Assembly: GCF_003323735.1 (NCBI RefSeq)
Contig: NZ_QOIM01000042.1
Location: 62,001-126,000, forward strand
Direction of reading: 5' to 3'
Origin: Streptomyces reniochalinae
GTDB lineage: Bacteria; Actinomycetota; Actinomycetes; Streptomycetales; Streptomycetaceae
Length of the DNA: 64,000 bases
Shown here: in pieces, positions 62,625-64,000 of the stretch
How positions within the stretch are numbered: the stretch's first letter is position 1
How the letters are laid out: each line of letters opens with the position of its first letter
Notes under the pieces: model-generated
Databases searched by the model: none
Seen by the model: the letters and a program-made list of their open reading frames with translations, nothing else
Told to the model about the DNA's origin: nothing
Translations under genes and position numbers: made by a program

Positions 62625-62819
62625 CGCTCTCGCCCCCGTGCTCCGCCTGTTCTCGCCCCTCGTGTGCGCAGCACTCTAGGCGGTGGCACCGACAGCGCCG
62701 GGCGCCGGGGCGCGACGGGCTCGCCTCGCGTGTCAAGTCACCGCGCTGAGTCGCGGGGCCTCGTTTGTGTGGGTCGCGTGCTGTACGCGCGGCGGCCGCC
62801 GCTGCCTAGCCTGGGCCCG

Positions 62820-64000
62820 ATGCGGCGTCAGGGACGGTTCACGAGCGGAAGAAACAGGCCGGGCGGGCCGGAGGGGCGGCGGTGGCGCCTCGGGGTGGGG
62901 CTGGTGGCGGTCCTCGTCCTGCTCGGCGTGGGGCTGTCCGTGCCCGGCGACGAGGCGACGCGTGGCTGTTCGGGCGCGCGCGTCACCGGCTGGCGTCAGG
63001 ACGAACGGGCGACGGCCGAGCTGGCGCGGTACGGGAACGACAACGCGCGGCCCGACGACTGGACCGGCGGTGACGGTACCCGCTCGGTGCGGTTGCCGGA
63101 CGGGCGGACACTGTGGCTGTTCGCCGACACCTTCCTCGACCAGGTGTTTGACGCGGGCGGGTACCGCAGCCGTCGGCCCGACCCCGTGTGGGTGCGGAAC
63201 TCCGCGCAGGTGATGTCGGAGGACGGGCGCTTCGAGCGGACGCTCCTGGGGGGTACCGACGCCAGGCCGGCGGCCCTGTTCGGGGGTACCGCCACCGCCG
63301 ACGGGCGCGAGGTGTGGCGCTGGCCTGTGCAGGCGGTGGTGGAGCGGCGGCGGCCCGGAGCGCGGGAGAAGGTCGTCAGGGTGCTGTTGTGGCAGCGCGA
63401 GGCGGGCAGCGCGCCGTGGGTCTTCGGTGTGCCCCGGGCGACCGAGGTGGCGACGTTCTCGCTGCCCGAGCTGCGGCTGGAGGGCATCACCACGCTCGAC
63501 CGGCCGCGCCGTACCGACCCCGAACGCCGCGTGCTGTACGGCACCTCGGCGCTGTCCCGCGGCCGGTGGACCTACGTTTTCGGGGCCGACGAGGGCAGCG
63601 TCGAAGGCAAGGCGTCCCGCGCGCACGTGGCCCGTGTGCCGCGCGGTGAGCTGGACGACCCGGAGGCCTGGCAGTACTGGAGCGGTTCCCCTGCGGTGGA
63701 TCCGTCCGGGGGCGGCTGGCGGTCGGAGCCGGCCGGGTCCGAGCCGATACTCGTCGGCAGGACGGTCCAGCGCGGCGCCACGGGAACGTACACGGTGGTG
63801 TGGCACGGTGCCGGCTGGCTGTTGCTGACCATGGACGCCGGGGCCCCGGACGGGGGCGGCATCACGGATGTCGTCTCGTACTGGGCCTGCTCGCCGACCG
63901 GCCCCTGGCGCGGCCCGCACCGGGTGGCGAAGCCGCCGCTGCCCGAGGGCGCGGGCCGCTCCGGCGCTGTGCCGTACAACCCGCAGGCGCATCCGGAGTT
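62820..64000 (+). CDS. DUF4185-like secreted protein, C-terminus beyond the window
   Basis: An open frame of 393 codons continues off the right edge without a stop. The N-terminus is Arg-rich with one hydrophobic helix (LGVGLVAVLVLLGVGLSV), a signal anchor or signal peptide. A beta-propeller-like domain follows: LPDGRTLWLFADTFLDQVF is the DUF4185 hallmark, then WVRNSAQVMSEDGRFE, WRWPVQAVVE, RRVLYGTSALSRGRWTYVFG, and a WLLLTMDAG segment. Extracellular location is likely; the activity is unknown, though sugar binding or hydrolysis is common for such propellers. It is divergent from the membrane-protein gene. Confidence 0.8.
   Translation, partial: MRRQGRFTSGRNRPGGPEGRRWRLGVGLVAVLVLLGVGLSVPGDEATRGCSGARVTGWRQDERATAELARYGNDNARPDDWTGGDGTRSVRLPDGRTLWLFADTFLDQVFDAGGYRSRRPDPVWVRNSAQVMSEDGRFERTLLGGTDARPAALFGGTATADGREVWRWPVQAVVERRRPGAREKVVRVLLWQREAGSAPWVFGVPRATEVATFSLPELRLEGITTLDRPRRTDPERRVLYGTSALSRGRWTYVFGADEGSVEGKASRAHVARVPRGELDDPEAWQYWSGSPAVDPSGGGWRSEPAGSEPILVGRTVQRGATGTYTVVWHGAGWLLLTMDAGAPDGGGITDVVSYWACSPTGPWRGPHRVAKPPLPEGAGRSGAVPYNPQAHPE

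Overview
The window is chromosomal DNA from a high-GC actinomycete, almost certainly Streptomyces or a close relative. By eye most of it is above 70 percent GC, with strongly G/C-biased third codon positions, frequent GTG and TTG starts, and four-base stop/start overlaps. It also carries families typical of streptomycetes: TetR-controlled acyl-CoA catabolism, DUF5753/DUF397 remnants, DUF6571, a CpnT-like RHS toxin and PS-10 peptidase. From memory, unchecked, the left 40 kb resembles the conserved core segment of model streptomycetes that carries hexosaminidase, acdH, speB, rbs, citA, cop and iol genes.

Layout. 0-8.6 kb: the end of a GH20 hexosaminidase, a DUF4429/SHOCT protein, then a leftward leucine/isovalerate-type operon (carboxylase beta, biotin-carrying alpha, HMG-CoA lyase, acyl-CoA dehydrogenase). 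A divergent TetR gene faces it across a double palindromic operator. 8.6-18.6 kb: a second acyl-CoA dehydrogenase, TesB thioesterase, a phosphatase-like protein, agmatinase, a small lipoprotein, a 1274-residue fused ABC exporter and a NUDIX hydrolase. 18.8-27.4 kb: a secreted S37 peptidase and a complete leftward ribose operon (LacI regulator, rbsA, rbsC, rbsB, rbsK, rbsD) followed by a TIM-barrel isomerase. 27.5-32.6 kb: RecD2-type helicase, citrate synthase, a copper chaperone with a CsoR-like box, and a small HTH protein next to a striking perfect palindrome. 32.8-39.4 kb: myo-inositol catabolism genes iolC, a Cgl0159-like aldolase, iolB, iolD and mmsA/iolA. 39.6-42 kb: a FUSC-family membrane protein.

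From about 42 to 59 kb the character changes to an accessory region, with lower GC in places. It holds a broken XRE/DUF5753-DUF397 pair, a three-gene WXG/DUF6571 operon, a proline-rich protein and a membrane-anchored 11-residue-repeat (pentapeptide-like) protein. A cold-shock module (MerR-like regulator, Csp, DEAD-box helicase) interrupts it. The most interesting unit is at 53.5-58.8 kb: a translationally coupled cassette of a WXG-like small protein, a 1450-residue RHS protein with a CpnT-like N-terminus and a cholera/pertussis-type ADP-ribosyltransferase tip, and a candidate immunity protein that overlaps the toxin stop. The tip and immunity gene are visibly AT-richer than the RHS core, as expected for exchangeable polymorphic-toxin modules.

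59-64 kb returns to typical chromosome: DUF3592, DUF5701, an SDR whose catalytic Lys is His, a coupled polytopic membrane protein, and the start of a DUF4185-like secreted protein that runs off the right edge. No rRNA, tRNA, CRISPR array or intact transposase was seen.
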